Assembly (NCBI GenBank): GCA_021826655.1
Contig: JAKAZC010000151.1
Span: forward strand, 1-6,897
Length of the DNA stretch: 6,897 nt
Origin: Actinomycetes bacterium
GTDB taxonomy: Bacteria > Actinomycetota > Acidimicrobiia > Acidimicrobiales > RAAP-2
Reading direction: 5' to 3'
The notes under the pieces were generated by a model, which was not told the DNA's origin, ran no database searches, and was given only the letters and a program-made list of their open reading frames with translations. The translations under genes were made by a program, and so were the position numbers. Below are positions 5,571 to 6,897 of the stretch, piece by piece; position 1 is the first letter of the stretch, and the number at the start of each line of letters is the position of its first letter.

Positions 5571-5950
5571 CCCTCGACGCGGGCCTTGAGCGCCTCGAGG
5601 GACTGCTGGTACACGGTCTGCATCAGGTCGGCCATCTCGTCGGGGGCGGCGTCGACCACCCAGGTGACGTGGCTGCCGTCGCCCGAGGGGAGCACGGTGA
5701 CGGTGGCCTCGTGCGATTCGACCGGCACCCCGTCGACGATGGCGTAGGTGATGGCCCGGGTGGCGTCGTCCCGGGAGATCAGCTTCTCGGTGATGGTCAT
5801 GCCCATCGTGTCGAGGATGCGGCGGTCGCCCTCCACCCGGCACGACTCCATTCCGGGCATCCATCCGGCGATCCCACCGAAGTCGCCGGCGAGGGCCCAG
5901 ACGGCCTCCGGCGTGCCGTGGATGTCGATCGCTGCCGTGCGCTGTCCCAT
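5567..5950 (-). CDS. SRPBCC family protein (first of pair)
   Basis: A 127-residue SRPBCC/polyketide-cyclase-like protein. It starts MGQRTAAIDIHGTPEAVWAL (first strand and helix 1), followed by GDFGGIAGWMPGMESCRVEGD (about 22-42), typical of the Polyketide_cyc2 type. The central sheet includes ITEKLISRDD, AITYAIVDGVPVESHEATVTVLP and HVTWVVDA, and a terminal helix runs from DEMADLMQTVYQQSLEALK. It presumably binds a small hydrophobic ligand in the cytosol; this is fold-level knowledge only. AAGGAGG at complement 5954-5960 supports the ATG at 5950. It shares a fold with the gene after it but has little obvious sequence identity to it by eye, so the two may form a heteromeric pair or act on related ligands. 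Confidence 0.87.
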   Translation of the reverse strand: MGQRTAAIDIHGTPEAVWALAGDFGGIAGWMPGMESCRVEGDRRILDTMGMTITEKLISRDDATRAITYAIVDGVPVESHEATVTVLPSGDGSHVTWVVDAAPDEMADLMQTVYQQSLEALKARVEG

Positions 5951-5966
5951 GGTCCTCCTTCGTTGT

Positions 5967-5987
5967 CGGTCGGTGCCCCGGTCGGTG
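5967..5987. repeat. Two CGGTCGGTG direct repeats in the SRPBCC leader
   Basis: CGGTCGGTG occurs at 5967-5975 and 5979-5987, a 12-nt period, ending about 6 nt upstream of the Shine-Dalgarno of the first SRPBCC gene (minus strand). The same 9-mer and period occur in the SHOCT leader at 477-485. Confidence 0.7.
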
Positions 5988-6006
5988 ACGGGCCGGAGGC
6001 GACCCG

Positions 6007-6012
6007 ATGGTA
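6007..6012 (-). promoter_or_regulatory. Candidate -10 box for the SRPBCC operon
   Basis: TACCAT on the minus strand fits TANNNT. Transcription would start near 6000, giving a leader of about 50 nt. The -35 (complement about 6030-6035, TGGTCG) is weak. Confidence 0.35.
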
Positions 6013-6039
6013 GGCGCGACCGCGGGCCCCGACCACCGG

Positions 6040-6045
6040 TAGCGT
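6040..6045 (+). promoter_or_regulatory. Candidate -10 box for the thioesterase transcript
   Basis: TAGCGT fits TANNNT. GCGACC at 6016-6021 is a partial -35 at 18 nt spacing. The 7-nt gap to GTG 6053 suits a leaderless start. The same TAG (6040-6042) closes the thioesterase frame upstream. Confidence 0.42.
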
Positions 6046-6052
6046 CGCGGAG

Positions 6053-6085
6053 GTGACCGACCGACACCCGTCTTCCGCAGCGTGA
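6053..6085 (+). CDS. Predicted 10-codon leaderless upstream ORF
   Basis: GTG at 6053 opens a 10-codon frame reading VTDRHPSSAA, with TGA at 6083-6085. The start lies 7 nt after the TAGCGT -10, where a leaderless mRNA would begin. Its stop overlaps the thioesterase GTG (GTGA, 6082-6085), so ribosomes ending here could re-initiate on the enzyme gene, which lacks its own Shine-Dalgarno at a usable distance. Short leaderless ORFs that feed a downstream gene are known in mycobacteria. Expression here is inference, and the peptide may be irrelevant beyond delivering ribosomes. Confidence 0.42.
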   Translation: MTDRHPSSAA

Positions 6086-6885
6086 CCGCACCGTCCGCGT
6101 CCGTCGCCCTGTTCGAACCGGACGGCGACCTGCTGGTCCCGACCGAGCTGGCCCGGGGCCCGTGGTCGCCCGACGCGCTCCACGGTGGGCCGGTGGCGGC
6201 GGTCGTGGCCCGCTCCGCCGAGCGGCTCGCCGGCGCCGACGGGCTGGCGTTCACCCGGCTGACCCTCGAACTGCTGCGGCCGGTGGCGGTCGGGCCGGTG
6301 GCGGTCACCAGCAAGGTGGTGCGTCCGGGGCGCCGGGTCCAGCTGGTGGACACCGTGGTGCGCCAGGCGGGCACCGACGTGGCGTGGGGCCGGACGCTGC
6401 GCATACGGGTCGACACGGCCCGGCCGGACGTGGCGACGGCCGAATCCGAGGACGACGCGCCCCCCGGTCCCGCCGCCGGCACGGAGGTGCCCTCCTCGCT
6501 GCCGGGCTACGTCGCCTTCCACAACCACGCCGTGGAACTCCGGTTCGTCGACGGCCACTTCGACCGGCCCGGTCCGGCGATCTGCTGGTTCCGTCTGCGG
6601 TTCCCGGTGGTGGCGGGCGAGGAGGCGTCCCCGGTGCAGCGTGCCGTGGCCGCGGCCGACTTCGGCAACGGGATCAGCGCCGAGCTCGACTTCCGGACGG
6701 GCCTGTTCATCAACCCCGACCTGACCGTGGCCCTGACCCGCCCGCCGGTGGGGGAGTGGGTCGGCCTGGAGGCCCGCACCCGGTTCGGCTCGCCCGGGAT
6801 CGGGAGCGCGGAGTCGGTCCTGTGGGACGAGCGGGGTCGCATCGGCCGTGCCTCGCAGTCCCTGGTGGTGGAGATGTCCCGGTGA
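6082..6885 (+). CDS. TesB-like acyl-CoA thioesterase (double hotdog)
   Basis: A 267-residue thioesterase-family protein, the length of a double-hotdog (TesB/4HBT_3) enzyme that hydrolyses acyl-CoA to free acid and CoA in the cytosol. The first hotdog has the signature GPWSPDALHGGPVAAVVARS (26-45, with HGGP at 34-37), then LTLELLRPVAVGPV and a strand with RRVQLVDTVVRQAG. A variable Asp/Pro-rich linker follows (about 113-136). The second hotdog carries AADFGNGISAELDF, FINPDLTVALTRPPVGEWVGLEA, GSPGIGSAESVLWDERGRIG and RASQSLVVEM. GTG 6082 is the first possible start because an in-frame TAG lies at 6040-6042 with no start codon between. Acyl-chain preference is not readable. It is divergent from the SRPBCC pair and probably heads an operon continuing past the window. 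Confidence 0.88.
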   Translation: MTAPSASVALFEPDGDLLVPTELARGPWSPDALHGGPVAAVVARSAERLAGADGLAFTRLTLELLRPVAVGPVAVTSKVVRPGRRVQLVDTVVRQAGTDVAWGRTLRIRVDTARPDVATAESEDDAPPGPAAGTEVPSSLPGYVAFHNHAVELRFVDGHFDRPGPAICWFRLRFPVVAGEEASPVQRAVAAADFGNGISAELDFRTGLFINPDLTVALTRPPVGEWVGLEARTRFGSPGIGSAESVLWDERGRIGRASQSLVVEMSR

Positions 6886-6897
6886 CGTCCGATCCGG
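6882..6897 (+). CDS. 5' end of the next rightward gene (partial)
   Basis: GTG at 6882 overlaps the thioesterase stop (GTGA, 6882-6885) and opens a frame reading VTSDP to the window end. GGAG at 6870-6873 lies 8 nt upstream, a normal Shine-Dalgarno spacing. The overlap style matches the other junctions here. Too little is present to name a family. Confidence 0.42.

Noticed and set aside
5571..6482. Upstream extension of the second SRPBCC frame to 6482
   Set aside because: It overlaps the first SRPBCC gene, the divergent control region and the thioesterase; SRPBCC sequence starts at the ATG at 5570.
1..6897. tRNA, rRNA, insertion sequence, integrase, phage or defence genes
   Set aside because: None was seen on either strand. 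All long coding frames read as housekeeping or lipid-related enzymes and small actinobacterial proteins with uniform composition.

Overview
The window is GC-rich (about 70% by eye) with strong G/C preference at third codon positions, frequent GTG starts, ATGA/GTGA start-stop overlaps and TANNNT-type -10 boxes. Together with a DUF6325-SHOCT gene pair, this points to an actinobacterium, possibly Acidimicrobiia. The lineage is an inference from style and gene families, not a match I could run.

Layout: (i) 1-45, the probable last codons of a rightward gene; (ii) 42-166, a 19-bp tandem array that holds the stop codons of two converging genes; (iii) 157-958, a leftward pair, DUF6325 protein then SHOCT protein, with a 12-bp tandem repeat in between; (iv) 959-1184, a divergent control region; (v) 1185-5060, a rightward block of class III PLP aminotransferase, HpnA-like hopanoid-associated epimerase (ATGA overlap) and an amidohydrolase of the MTA/SAH deaminase type; (vi) 5065-5130, a second tandem array with hairpins at the next convergent gene junction; (vii) 5106-5950, a leftward pair of SRPBCC-fold proteins joined by an ATGA overlap; (viii) 5951-6081, a second divergent control region with a predicted 10-codon leaderless ORF; (ix) 6082-6885, a TesB-like double-hotdog acyl-CoA thioesterase, followed by the first codons of another gene through a GTGA overlap.

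The most interesting block is 1185-5060. HpnA is a marker of hopanoid side-chain biosynthesis, and a class III aminotransferase (HpnO) makes the amino-hopanoid head group in other bacteria. Adenosylhopane, which carries a 5'-deoxyadenosyl group, is the first side-chain intermediate. An adenosyl-type deaminase directly after hpnA suggests, as a hypothesis only, that the adenine of a nucleoside hopanoid or of a related by-product is deaminated here. The pocket residues I can align by eye keep the adenine and ribose contacts but lose the arginines expected to hold the amino-acid carboxylate of S-adenosylhomocysteine.

A second theme is non-coding architecture. Both convergent gene junctions carry short tandem arrays with a shared 10-nt core. 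Several leaders carry CCGAC-type repeats just upstream of the Shine-Dalgarno. At least two rightward genes look leaderless or coupled to a leaderless mini-ORF.
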